Origin: Actinacidiphila paucisporea
GTDB taxonomy: Bacteria > Actinomycetota > Actinomycetes > Streptomycetales > Streptomycetaceae
Direction of reading: 5' to 3'
Length of the DNA: 61,298 bases
Assembly (NCBI RefSeq): GCF_900142575.1
Contig: NZ_FRBI01000001.1
Coordinates: 1 to 61,298, forward strand
Shown: one piece after another, positions 29,648 through 37,761 of the stretch
How the letters are laid out: every line of letters begins with the position of its first letter
Numbering within the stretch: the first letter of the stretch is position 1
Program-made: the position numbers and the translations under genes
The notes under the pieces: generated by a model
What the model was told of the DNA's origin: nothing
Seen by the model: the letters and a program-made list of their open reading frames with translations, nothing else
The model's database searches: none

Positions 29648-30843
29648 GCGGCGACCCCGGCGGGCGGCGACCAGGCAGCGGGAACGACGCCAAGCAGCCG
29701 GGCGTACGCCTGGCGGGCCTGCTGGGGGACGACGCCATTGCCGAGGATCTTGAGCTGTTCCTTGCGGGGGACGTCCGGGATGGCGGTGACCCACCCTTCG
29801 GCGAGGCCCATCATCCATTCCACGAACACCGGGTTGAGGCGGCGGTTGCCGCGGGCACCCGGCTCGGTCGGGCAGGGCGCCCGCCGACCGATGACGGCTT
29901 CCCAGCGGTGGATGGCGGGGCCGTAGTCGGTCCCGTCGTGGGCAATCCATCGGGCGTCTAGTCGGACGGCCTGGCCGGGGAGGTAGTACCGGCCGCTTGT
30001 GTCAGGCTGGCTGGGTCCCCCGTGCGGTCCGTCCGACGCTTCCGGGGTGGGCAGTAGATTGACGACCACTTCATTGAGCGGGCGGGAGTTGGTGCTGAGC
30101 AGGTTGGAGGCGCCGGACTTCCAGTCTCGCGCGGCTGGTGTGGGCAGCAGCCTCACGGTCCGTCCATCCGCTCCGGGTCCTCCCACAGGGGCAGCAGGAA
30201 GACCGCTTCGTCCTCCAGCGTCGGGCCGTGTCCGCCCGCCTTGCGCTTGTCCGGGTGCTGCGGGCCGCCATTGGTGCCGAGCTGCGAGGTCGGGGTTTTC
30301 AGCAGCGGGATACGCGACGGCGAACCAGCGGTCCCGGGTGTGCGGGGCGCCGGTTTCGGGGTCACCAGCTCGTAGGCATGTCCACCGAGCGTCATACCCG
30401 ACCTGGGCCAGGTCTGCGGCGACGACGTCCAGCCCCCGCGAGCGGAGCGCCGCCACGTTCTCCAGGAAGACGTAGCGCGGTCGAATGACGCGAACAGCCT
30501 CAGCGACGTTCTTCCAGATCCGCGACCACTGGCCATGGATGCCGTCCCTTCGTCCTGCGTTGGAGATGTTCCTGCACGGGAAGCCCGCCACGACCACGTC
30601 CGGCGCGAACGTGGCGTTCACGGCGTGCCAGTCGGTGCGGGTGATGTCCCCCAGGTTCGGCAATCCGGGGTGGTGGGCGGTGAACACCGCCGACGCGAAG
30701 GGGTCGTTGTCAGCGAACGCCACTGGGACCAAGCCGAGTCCGGCGCTCAAGGCGATCTCCAGACCGCCGTAGCCGGAGCACAACGCCAGCGCGTGCAAAG
30801 GCGGTGGGGTAGACATTCGTGTGTCGTCGGTGGATTTGAGCAT
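29644..30843 (-). CDS. DNA (cytosine-5) methyltransferase
   Basis: The product has about 399 residues. SAM motif I is ALCSGYGGLEIALSAGLG, the catalytic Pro-Cys is in VVAGFPCRNIS (Cys near 88), motif VI is YVFLENV, and the C-terminal motif ILGNGVVPQQA closes the fold. The target recognition region lies between residues 170 and 340. I chose the ATG at 30843 (GGGGGT just upstream); starts at 30816 and 30855 are alternatives. It is divergent from a PD-(D/E)XK nuclease gene, so the two may form a restriction-modification pair. Confidence 0.88.
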   Translation of the reverse strand: MLKSTDDTRMSTPPPLHALALCSGYGGLEIALSAGLGLVPVAFADNDPFASAVFTAHHPGLPNLGDITRTDWHAVNATFAPDVVVAGFPCRNISNAGRRDGIHGQWSRIWKNVAEAVRVIRPRYVFLENVAALRSRGLDVVAADLAQVGYDARWTCLRAGDPETGAPHTRDRWFAVAYPAAENPDLAARHQWRPAAPGQAQGGRTRPDAGGRSGLPAAPVGGPGADGRTVRLLPTPAARDWKSGASNLLSTNSRPLNEVVVNLLPTPEASDGPHGGPSQPDTSGRYYLPGQAVRLDARWIAHDGTDYGPAIHRWEAVIGRRAPCPTEPGARGNRRLNPVFVEWMMGLAEGWVTAIPDVPRKEQLKILGNGVVPQQARQAYARLLGVVPAAWSPPAGVAA

Positions 30844-30932
30844 TCTGACCCCCATGGCTTGTCTCTGATTGATGAGCCCCGAAGCGGGGCCTCTGGCAGT
30901 GGGGTTGGCGCGCAACGGGCACAATGTGACGG

Positions 30933-31556
30933 GTGGACGCTGCAAGCCGGGTGTACAGAAACGACCGATCGCCAGACAAAGCCTTCTGGCGGAAGTTCGA
31001 AGCGGAAGTGGAGCGCTTCGCCTCTGACCTGGCCCGTCAGGGCCACGTGACCGTGAAGAGGGACGTCAAGGTACGCGGGCAGATCAGCGGAAGGATGCGC
31101 CAGATCGATGTCCTCGCGACGGGTACCTTCGCAGGAGCGCAGATCACTGTGATCTACGAAGCGAAGTGCTACGCAGGCAAGATCCAGATTGGGACGGTTG
31201 ACGAGCTCGCCGGAAAGGCAGAGGACGTCGCCGCAGAGCACGCGATCCTCTGCGCACCTCTCGGCTTCTCCGAAGGAGCCCTGGCGCGTGCCCGGGGGAC
31301 CGTCACGCTCTCCCGGAAAATCGGTGTGGCGCACCTCTCCGCTGACTGGCCCGAAGCCGTGCAGGGGGAGCGGCTTTCGCGCACGCCGCCCTCGGTCAGC
31401 AGGGAGTTCCGGCACTCCCCGCCGGTGGCTTATCAGATAGCTGCTCTGACGGGCAGCCCTGCCAAGACATCCCCGCCGCAGTATTCGACACGGAAGGCGA
31501 CAGCGGACTACGTCTCCTTTCTGCGAGGAGCAAAGCCTCTGTACGTCACGGCATAA
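30933..31556 (+). CDS. PD-(D/E)XK restriction endonuclease-like protein
   Basis: The 207-residue product has the Mrr-like nuclease core: Asp59 in RQIDVLATG, then Glu76 and Lys78 in ITVIYEAKCY, with a later helix KAEDVAAEHAILCAP. The spacing fits the D-(X)n-E-X-K site. The GTG start is 90 bp from the divergent cytosine methyltransferase, which is the main reason to suspect a restriction-modification role. An Mrr-type enzyme that cuts methylated DNA, or a repair nuclease, is an alternative. Confidence 0.75.
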   Translation: MDAASRVYRNDRSPDKAFWRKFEAEVERFASDLARQGHVTVKRDVKVRGQISGRMRQIDVLATGTFAGAQITVIYEAKCYAGKIQIGTVDELAGKAEDVAAEHAILCAPLGFSEGALARARGTVTLSRKIGVAHLSADWPEAVQGERLSRTPPSVSREFRHSPPVAYQIAALTGSPAKTSPPQYSTRKATADYVSFLRGAKPLYVTA

Positions 31557-31611
31557 GCCCACCAGGGCCGAGCTGACCTGCGCAGCCAACCACCAGCACG
31601 TGGCAAAGAAG

Positions 31612-32226
31612 TTAGCGGCGGGCGTGGTTGGCGGCTTCGCGGATGAGGTGCAGGACTTCGGCCTGTGTGCGGCCGGGGGTGTCGTTCCAGGCGTGGTACG
31701 GCTGGGTGATCCCGCGGGCGCGCAGGACGCCTTGGAGGTGGCCGGCGGCGGTGTGGACGGTTGATTCGTCGCCGTAGCCGAGGCGGAACAGGACGGCTTG
31801 GGCACCGAGGATGCATCGACGGCCGGACGTGCTGCGCAGGTGGCCGCGGGACCATCCGTAGCGTTCGATGACCAGCGCGGTCAGTTGCAGGTGTTCGGCC
31901 GCGGTGAGGTGACGGCCGCCGCCGTAGTAGGTGCGCAGGACCGGAAGGGACAGCGCCCAGTCGGGAAGCACTCGCAGGAGACGTCCCGGCCCGGCCAGAA
32001 CCGGCGCGGCCGGAGCTTCCGCCGTGGGCACGGGCTGGTTGAGCCCGGTGAACGCTTCGGCGATGAGTTCGTCGGTGGTCTTGGTGACCAGTGGGTGCGC
32101 GGTGGTGCGGGTGCGGGCGGACAGGTACTGCTCGATCTCGCGGACCAGTTGCGCCGCATCGACGTCCCCGAGGCTTTGCGGGACGCCGGCCGGGGCGGGG
32201 TCGGCGGTGTGGATCACGGGGGGCAT
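31612..32226 (-). CDS. DUF6197-like hypothetical protein
   Basis: The 204-residue product has a C-terminal domain that I recall from DUF6197 proteins of actinomycete plasmids and phages: LQLTALVIERYGWSRGHL, GRRCILGAQAVLF, AWNDTPGRTQAEVLHLIREAA. The N-terminal half is Ala/Pro-rich. GAGGAGT stands 7 nt before the ATG. It lies between the clt-like repeats and the nuclease gene and is probably co-transcribed with traB. The role is unknown. Confidence 0.65.
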   Translation of the reverse strand: MPPVIHTADPAPAGVPQSLGDVDAAQLVREIEQYLSARTRTTAHPLVTKTTDELIAEAFTGLNQPVPTAEAPAAPVLAGPGRLLRVLPDWALSLPVLRTYYGGGRHLTAAEHLQLTALVIERYGWSRGHLRSTSGRRCILGAQAVLFRLGYGDESTVHTAAGHLQGVLRARGITQPYHAWNDTPGRTQAEVLHLIREAANHARR

Positions 32227-32274
32227 GGGCCGACTCCTCGAAGGTCGCTATGTGCGGGTTTGAGGGAGTGCGGG

Positions 32275-32460
32275 GACCTGGACGGGACCTGGATGGGGCG
32301 GGCATCGTTGCAGGTCAGAGAGGCGATCGACCTGGACGTGTCCCGGCCGGACCTGGACGGAAATCGTCCGGGTCGACGAATCTCCGTCCGGGTTCCGCCT
32401 CGATCTGCACCGGATCAAACCGGGGCAGATCGGGGCGGTGGTCCGGGGTTCGTCCAGGTC
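32275..32460. other. candidate clt (conjugal transfer locus) with GACCTGGA repeats
   Basis: Four GACCTGGA octamers start at 32275, 32286, 32329 and 32350. One inverted copy is at 32453, and an inverted GACCCGGA is at 32367. They fill the gap directly after the traB stop. TraB proteins of Streptomyces plasmids bind 8-bp TRS repeats next to traB; GACCCGGA is the TRS I recall for pSVH1. The assignment is by analogy. Confidence 0.65.
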
Positions 32461-32482
32461 GCGCAGGTCCGGCGAGGCGGGT

Positions 32483-34720
32483 TCAGGCGGTGAGGCCGTA
32501 CCGGTCGGCGATCGTCTGCCGGATGCGGTCCAGGGGGTAGCCGGACACGCGGCTTCCCTTCTCGCCCCACGGCCGCTTGATCTTCTCCCCGTCGGAACGC
32601 ACCACCAGGGCCGCCAACCGCTCCGGGGTCACGTCGATGCCCGAGGACTTCGCGGCGTCCAGCAGGACGGAGCCGGGCAGCCACTCGGCGGGCTCCCCGG
32701 AAGGGCCGGCGGCGGTGAAGGTGTCGAGCACGACGGCGAGCAGGGCCGCATCGTCGTCGCCGTGCTCCCGGAGCCGGTCCGCCAGAGGCAGTGCTGTCCG
32801 CGGGAGGGTGCCGGCCTTGGTCCGCAGACCGTGGGCGAAGCCCAGGAGTTCGTTGACCTGGTCGTCGGTGTAGTAGTCGGCTCGGACCAGCACCGGGTTG
32901 GAGCCCTCCGCCCACAAGAACCCCGCACCGCGCATCTCGGATTCGATGGTCTTGGCGGAGAACCCGGAGGCCGCGGCGCCCTTGCCCAGGATGGTGTCCG
33001 AGGCTTCCGGGGTGGTGCAGCGCAGTGCCCACCGGATCGAGAGCAGGTCGCGCAGGGAGGTGTCCACCACGTCAGAGCCGGGCTTCTGTGTCGCGCAGAA
33101 GGTGATGATCCCCGCTGCGCGGCCCCTGCTCACGAGGTTGCGGAGCTTCTTGGTGATCTTTTTCCCGTAGTCCTCATCGGTGGTGTAGAACATCAGCTCG
33201 TCGACCCAGACCAGCTTCTGCCGCAGTTCCGGATGAGCGTCGGCGAGAGCTTCGGTGACCTTCCGCTTCCCGAGCCGCTTGAGCAGGGCGTAGCGGTTTC
33301 GCATGTCGGCGATCTCATCGTCCAGCATCGTGTTGAACGCCTCGGGGTCCGCGTCGCCCTCGAACTGCTCGCACAGCGGCTCGAAGGGTTCCAGGTCCCC
33401 GCCGCCCTTGCCGTCGGCCAGGTGCAGGATCACCCGCGGGTCCAGTGCCGCGGCCAGCAGGATGGTGTTGCCGGAAGCCGACTTGCCGGCGCCGGGCTCG
33501 CCGCCGACCAGGCCGGAACGCTCCACGACGCTGATGGACACCGGCAGTCCGCGCACGTCGGGGCCGATGGAGATGCGGCCCCAGAAGTTCGCCGGACCGT
33601 CCAGCCCCAGCAGCGGACCGCGCTCTGCGGGCCTGGTGAAGGGGAGCTCCCGGGAGACGTACAGCTCCAGCCGCCCCGACCGGTTCAGCTTGGTCAAGCT
33701 GAGCTGAGCGTCGGCGATCCCGAACGCTGAGGCGAGTTCCGGCTGAGCGCGCAGGGCGGTCTTCGCCGGGATGCCCGGGGGAAGGTCGACCACGGCCGAC
33801 CACGCTCCGGTCGCGTCCATCATCGGCATCCGCACCGCCCGCAGGGATTCCTCCTTGCCGATGACCTTCGCCGCGCGGAAGACCGCATCCAGCATGGGGG
33901 CGTTCATCACGTCCCCGTCCCCCAGGGAACGCCAGTCCTGCGACCAGTCGGTTTCCTCCCCGACAGGGTGCCGGCCGGCGAACGCTGCTTCTGCGAATGC
34001 GGCCATCACCCCGCCGGACAGCCCGAGAAGTCCCGCCTGCGTGTAGCCGGCGAGGACCGCGGTTGCCGGCGGGCCGTAGACGACGCCCGCGCGCAGGTTC
34101 CGCATGCGGCGGCGGTCCTTCTTGGCCTGCTTGTGCAGGGCGACGGCCTCTATCGCTGCGGCCTGCGAGGTCGCAGCCGCCTTCATGGCCAGGTCCTTCT
34201 TCGTCCGCATCACCACCGGGGTGAACCGCGCGGTGCGGGCAGCAGCGCGGGCCTCCTTGGTGGCGATGTGCGCGGCATGCGCGGTGGCCTGGACCTGCAC
34301 ACCTTCGAAGCCCACGACCCAGTCGTGCAGACGACGCGTGCCGCGGCGGGCCTGCGCGAGGTGCCCGCGGTCGGTGCGCTGGCGGCGTACCCAACGGCGG
34401 GCGTCGCGGCGGCGGGCGCGGTAGAAGACTCCGGCGAAGGCTGCCCAGCCCTCACGGCTGCGCATCCACACCGGGATCAGCGGGGTGTCGGCGAACGCGT
34501 CGAAGTCGTGGTGGTCGTCGGTGACCTTGACGTCGATGGTGGTCAGGTCGACACCGGCCAGGACCCGGCGGGCGGAGTCCAACACGCCCGGCACCGGCCG
34601 CAGCGTGGCGCTTGCGGGGGTGCTGGTGCCAGGCGGTACGGCATCTGCGGGTTTGCTGCCGGGGAGGTAGACGACAGGTGCGAGGGTGGGCGGTTCCGTG
34701 TCCGCCGGGTTTTCCGTCAT
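32483..34720 (-). CDS. traB: TraB-like conjugal DNA translocase (FtsK/SpoIIIE family)
   Basis: A 745-residue septal-type DNA pump for transferring double-stranded DNA between mycelia. Hydrophobic segments near residues 180-260 should anchor it. The motor has Walker A GGEPGAGKSASGN (about 405) and Walker B KLVWVDELMFY (about 502). The C-terminal 90 residues resemble a winged helix that reads TRS repeats. The ATG at 34720 has AGGAAG upstream; a longer reading frame starting at 34897 lacks such a site. A clt-like repeat cluster lies right behind the stop. Confidence 0.9.
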   Translation of the reverse strand: MTENPADTEPPTLAPVVYLPGSKPADAVPPGTSTPASATLRPVPGVLDSARRVLAGVDLTTIDVKVTDDHHDFDAFADTPLIPVWMRSREGWAAFAGVFYRARRRDARRWVRRQRTDRGHLAQARRGTRRLHDWVVGFEGVQVQATAHAAHIATKEARAAARTARFTPVVMRTKKDLAMKAAATSQAAAIEAVALHKQAKKDRRRMRNLRAGVVYGPPATAVLAGYTQAGLLGLSGGVMAAFAEAAFAGRHPVGEETDWSQDWRSLGDGDVMNAPMLDAVFRAAKVIGKEESLRAVRMPMMDATGAWSAVVDLPPGIPAKTALRAQPELASAFGIADAQLSLTKLNRSGRLELYVSRELPFTRPAERGPLLGLDGPANFWGRISIGPDVRGLPVSISVVERSGLVGGEPGAGKSASGNTILLAAALDPRVILHLADGKGGGDLEPFEPLCEQFEGDADPEAFNTMLDDEIADMRNRYALLKRLGKRKVTEALADAHPELRQKLVWVDELMFYTTDEDYGKKITKKLRNLVSRGRAAGIITFCATQKPGSDVVDTSLRDLLSIRWALRCTTPEASDTILGKGAAASGFSAKTIESEMRGAGFLWAEGSNPVLVRADYYTDDQVNELLGFAHGLRTKAGTLPRTALPLADRLREHGDDDAALLAVVLDTFTAAGPSGEPAEWLPGSVLLDAAKSSGIDVTPERLAALVVRSDGEKIKRPWGEKGSRVSGYPLDRIRQTIADRYGLTA

Positions 34721-34808
34721 GCTGAGGCTTCCTGCTCTCTTCGGAGTGGCAAGGGGACCCGGGACGGCCGGTTGAGTTTGGCGACCTGGCGGTCGTCCCG
34801 GGGCGTAG

Positions 34809-35258
34809 TCAGTTGCCGGCGGCGGCCAGCAGAGCCGCGGCGGCGATCCAGCCCCTGTGCCAGGACTGGTCCAGCAGGTATCCGGCTCCGGGGTCACGCT
34901 GGAGCCACTTGGCGCTGCCGGTCGCGGCGGCCAGGCGGACGATGCCGCGCGGCTTGTCGTCCCGCCAGTGCCCGCCCTGCCGGTCCGCGATGTAGTGCGT
35001 CACGGCGGAGATGGCCAGGGCAACCGCAGCACGGCGGGGACTCAGCTCCAGGTGCAGCGCACGGCTGGTGACGGCGAGCGCGGCGGCCTGGGTGACGGTG
35101 TAGGTGGCGACGTGGGCTGCGCAGGCGCGCACCCCGGCCGGGCCGGGGGTGCCCTTCGCGCCGGCCTGGGAATCGCTCTGCACCCAGTGATCGGCGACTT
35201 CGTGCGATGCGGTGAGCACGGCGTAGACCGCGGCGAACCGCGCGGCATGGCTGGTCAA
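34809..35258 (-). CDS. DUF3307-like small membrane protein
   Basis: The 149-residue product has a pattern like DUF3307 membrane proteins: SHEVADHWVQSDSQAGAKG, ACAAHVATYTVTQAAALAV, AISAVTHYIADRQGG. About three hydrophobic segments are visible. It starts at a TTG (35258) with AAGGAAGG at 5-6 nt. Its place between traB and the Spd-like gene suggests a role in plasmid spread or pore formation, which is inference. Confidence 0.7.
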   Translation of the reverse strand: MTSHAARFAAVYAVLTASHEVADHWVQSDSQAGAKGTPGPAGVRACAAHVATYTVTQAAALAVTSRALHLELSPRRAAVALAISAVTHYIADRQGGHWRDDKPRGIVRLAAATGSAKWLQRDPGAGYLLDQSWHRGWIAAAALLAAAGN

Positions 35259-35363
35259 CGTGGACCTTCCTTCACAGGCTCGGTGGTGTGCAGGCCGTAC
35301 CCCGGGCCGACTTCGAGTCGGCGCCCTCGCGGCTTGTTCCCGGGGCGGTGGTGCTGCTGCCGT

Positions 35364-36593
35364 TCAGCTCGCGCGTGCGGTGACAGCCCTGCGCGCGGTC
35401 TCGGCTGCGGCGACCCGTGCGGCGGGGTGGAACGACGGGGTGTCGCCCTTGCGCCGGCGTGGCGGAACAGGCGTCCCGCCGGCTGCCTTCGCGCGGGTCT
35501 TCGAAGGCGTTTTCGAAGCAGGGGGGACTTGGGATTCCACCTGCGGCTTTTCCATCCCGATCGGCACCGCCCCCGCACCCTGCTCTGGTGCCCTAAGAGC
35601 AGTGAGCGGTGTGACCCGCCCCAGCGTCGGCATGGCGTCCGGAAGAGGGTTGAGAGCGGAGGCGAGCAGGCCGGTGCGCAGGAGCTCCGGGCGGACGTGC
35701 TCCCCGAGTTCGAAGGCGGCACCGAGCTGGACGCGGGAGTTGGTGGCAGTGGCGTACAGCTCCGCGGACATGCCAGGCTCCGCGCCGCGGTGAATGCGCC
35801 AGGCCGCGGCGAACGCCTCTTCCTCGGTGATCGACCCGTAAGGCATGGCCGACAGCAGCCGGTCGGCCTCGCGGGCGATGTCCTTGTGATGCTTGCGGCG
35901 GTCGGCAGCGTGCTTCTCGCGCGCCGCCTGCTCCTTCTTCTCCGCCTTCGTCCGGCCGTGTGACCCGTGGGTCTTCATGTCCCAGACGTAGATGGCGAAC
36001 AGCGACGACCCCGCCAGGACGAACGCCACCCACGGGTGGGCTGCGTACTGCTCCAGGCCGTGCCACAAGTTCACCGCCGCGGCCACGCAGGCGGTCAGCC
36101 AGGTGGCGGCACGGTACTTGCGGGTCTCGCGGCCGGCGTCCTCAGCCTGCTTGCCCATGAAGGTGATCGCCCACGCGCCACCTTCGAGCATCGCCGCGAG
36201 CAGCCCTGCCATCGGCCCGAACACTCCAGCACCCGACAGGGCGCCCACCTGCGAGATGACCGCGGGCACGATGCTGGCGACCATCACGAACGCCACGAAC
36301 AGCGTCGCCGGATTCGTCCGCAGCCAGCCCACGACCTTCGCCCGCTTCACGGCGGAAGCGGCCTTCTTCGCCTCCCGGGCGGACTCCCGTGCCTTCCTCT
36401 CGGCTTGCTTGAGACGGCGCTTCTCGGCAGCGTCCCTGCGGACCAGCTCCGCCTTCGCGTCGCTGTCACGGCGCCTGTTCTCGGCGTCGATCTCCTTCGC
36501 CTTGAGCTGGGCTTCCAGCAGCAGGCGCCGGTCTTCGCGGTTATCTGCGCGCTCGGCTGCCTGGTCGGCGCGGCGCTCTTCGCGGTAACTCAT
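35364..36593 (-). CDS. SpdB-like / DUF2637-like conjugal spread protein
   Basis: The 409-residue product begins with a highly charged coiled-coil region of about 85 residues rich in Arg, Glu and Lys. Four hydrophobic helices follow (TLFVAFVMVASIVPAVISQV, GPMAGLLAAMLEGGAWAI and others), then a basic cytosolic tail. This is the layout of Spd proteins that spread the element along mycelia with TraB. The ATG at 36593 has GGAGGT and overlaps the stop of the next upstream gene. The family assignment rests on topology and context. Confidence 0.72.
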   Translation of the reverse strand: MSYREERRADQAAERADNREDRRLLLEAQLKAKEIDAENRRRDSDAKAELVRRDAAEKRRLKQAERKARESAREAKKAASAVKRAKVVGWLRTNPATLFVAFVMVASIVPAVISQVGALSGAGVFGPMAGLLAAMLEGGAWAITFMGKQAEDAGRETRKYRAATWLTACVAAAVNLWHGLEQYAAHPWVAFVLAGSSLFAIYVWDMKTHGSHGRTKAEKKEQAAREKHAADRRKHHKDIAREADRLLSAMPYGSITEEEAFAAAWRIHRGAEPGMSAELYATATNSRVQLGAAFELGEHVRPELLRTGLLASALNPLPDAMPTLGRVTPLTALRAPEQGAGAVPIGMEKPQVESQVPPASKTPSKTRAKAAGGTPVPPRRRKGDTPSFHPAARVAAAETARRAVTARAS

Positions 36594-36835
36594 CGGGCAC
36601 CTCCAGCGGCACCGGTCGGGGCGGGAGTGTCCAGGACGGCCGCGAGGCCGTTCCGCAGACGGGGAGTCACGGGCTGCACGTTGAACCTGCGGGCGAAGCC
36701 ACTCGTGCCGGCCGATAAGGCGCGGGCGGTGGCCTCGGCAATCAGGCCGGCCAGCGCGACGCAGCCTGCGACCAGGCCGGCAGCCATCTCCAGCACGGTG
36801 AGCAGGAACAGCAGGAAGTGGACGGCGGCCTTCAT
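36590..36835 (-). CDS. small membrane protein in the spread operon
   Basis: The 81-residue product has a hydrophobic N-terminal half (FLLFLLTVLEMAAGLVAGCVALAGLIAEA, two short helices) and a basic, Pro-rich C-terminus. No family is recognised. It overlaps both neighbours by ATGA, so it is translated with the Spd-like protein and the DUF6284-like protein. Small membrane Spd proteins of this size are common in these operons. Confidence 0.65.
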   Translation of the reverse strand: MKAAVHFLLFLLTVLEMAAGLVAGCVALAGLIAEATARALSAGTSGFARRFNVQPVTPRLRNGLAAVLDTPAPTGAAGGAR

Positions 36836-37104
36836 GCCGACACCTCCGGCACCTGCCGGCTGTTGTTGGCCAGGTCACGGCGGGCGGCAAGCACCCGGTG
36901 CTCCGCCCGACGGATCCGCCGGGCGTCTACCTCGTTCGCCGGCCGGTCCATGGCCGTGATCTGCGCGTCCAGCAGATCGACCTCCGCCAGAACCAGCGGC
37001 ATCTCCTGGTCGACCGCCTCCAGCTCCGCCGCGGTCGGCTCACGGTCCGGAACGTCAACGGGGTTCGGGGTAACGGGCGACTGCGCATGGGCGATGTCGA
37101 ACAT
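36832..37104 (-). CDS. DUF6284-like hypothetical protein
   Basis: The 90-residue helical protein has the pattern I recall from DUF6284: REPTAAELEAVDQEMPLVLAEVDLLDAQITAM, then DARRIRRAEHRVLAARRDL. It is the first gene of the leftward transfer operon, with AAGGAG 9 nt before its ATG. It lies about 500 bp behind the repressor-controlled promoter at 37613-37641. Function is unknown. Confidence 0.65.
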   Translation of the reverse strand: MFDIAHAQSPVTPNPVDVPDREPTAAELEAVDQEMPLVLAEVDLLDAQITAMDRPANEVDARRIRRAEHRVLAARRDLANNSRQVPEVSA

Positions 37105-37140
37105 GGGTCGTTGCTCCTTAACCAGGGACGGCCCGAACAG

Positions 37141-37166
37141 CGGCCCGGTGTTCGCGCACCGGGCCG
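37141..37166 (-). terminator. perfect hairpin in the transfer-operon leader (possible attenuator)
   Basis: CGGCCCGGTG and CACCGGGCCG form a perfect 10-bp stem around a 6-nt loop. It lies 37 nt before the first gene of the operon and has no U-tract. It could stop or slow transcription, but nothing else supports attenuation. Confidence 0.4.
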
Positions 37167-37612
37167 CGCGCCGTCAGAAATGGGATTCAGCTGATCCGTT
37201 CGAGCAGCCACGGCCGCCAGGGCGCCGCTTAGAGCGGCGACCCGGGACCGTGCGTGCTCGACACGCACTCGCAGCGCCAGCGGCTATCCCGCCTTCACAG
37301 CACTGCGCAACGACGCGAAGGGCTGGCGCCGGGTCGGTCAGATCTCGGCGACGCCCTGGGTACTTCGTTGGAACATGCGCACCTCACAGAGCGATGAATG
37401 GTGCGTGACGTGCTTGTTGTCTCCTTCGGGACAGCGGCCCCCGTATGAGGTAGAGCCGCCTAGGCCCGTTTCAGGCAGAGACGTGACCTTTCGGTCTCGT
37501 GCCCTCCGGCTGACAAGGCGCCGGGAACCTCGGCCCGATCTGTCCCGGACCCCTTCTTGGCGTGGCGGCGCTGTCCAACCGGGGATCCGGCTGAGCTGAC
37601 GGCCACACAGAT

Positions 37613-37641
37613 AGACTGGACCGGTGGACCGGTCCAGTCAA
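37613..37641 (-). promoter_or_regulatory. transfer-operon promoter with embedded GntR operator (site A)
   Basis: On the minus strand a TTGACT -35 and a CAGTCT -10 are 17 bp apart. Between and over them lies the palindrome ACTGGACCGG-4-CCGGTCCAGT (37615-37638), so bound repressor would block polymerase. Two related sites flank the GntR gene, which supports control by that protein. Confidence 0.65.
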
Positions 37642-37705
37642 GTCCCATGCTGGCCTTGCCGATTCGCGCCGATGGAATTGCCCAGCTAGGAGGCCATGCG
37701 ATGAC

Positions 37706-37740
37706 ATAAAAAAACCTGGACCGGTGGACTGGTCCAGGTT
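37706..37740 (-). terminator. Rho-independent terminator of the GntR gene containing an operator copy (site B)
   Basis: Read leftwards from the GntR stop, AACCTGGACC and GGTCCAGGTT form a 10-bp stem with an 8-nt loop followed by seven T residues. The stem and loop also spell the ACCGGTGGACYRGTCCAG operator core shared with sites A and C. Confidence 0.8.
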
Positions 37741-37761
37741 GGGCTGAGTGCGCCGGGGGCC

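Larger units (their letters stand above)
37105..37761. other. control region of the transfer operon (non-coding)
   Basis: I see no convincing gene in this 657-bp stretch. It holds a hairpin at 37141-37166, a promoter with an operator at 37613-37641 and the terminator of the GntR gene at 37706-37740. The transcript for the leftward operon would have a leader of about 500 nt. Confidence 0.6.

Noticed and set aside
37375..37707. Short frames in the transfer control region
   Set aside because: They overlap the promoter and operator, lack ribosome sites, and have no similarity that I can see.
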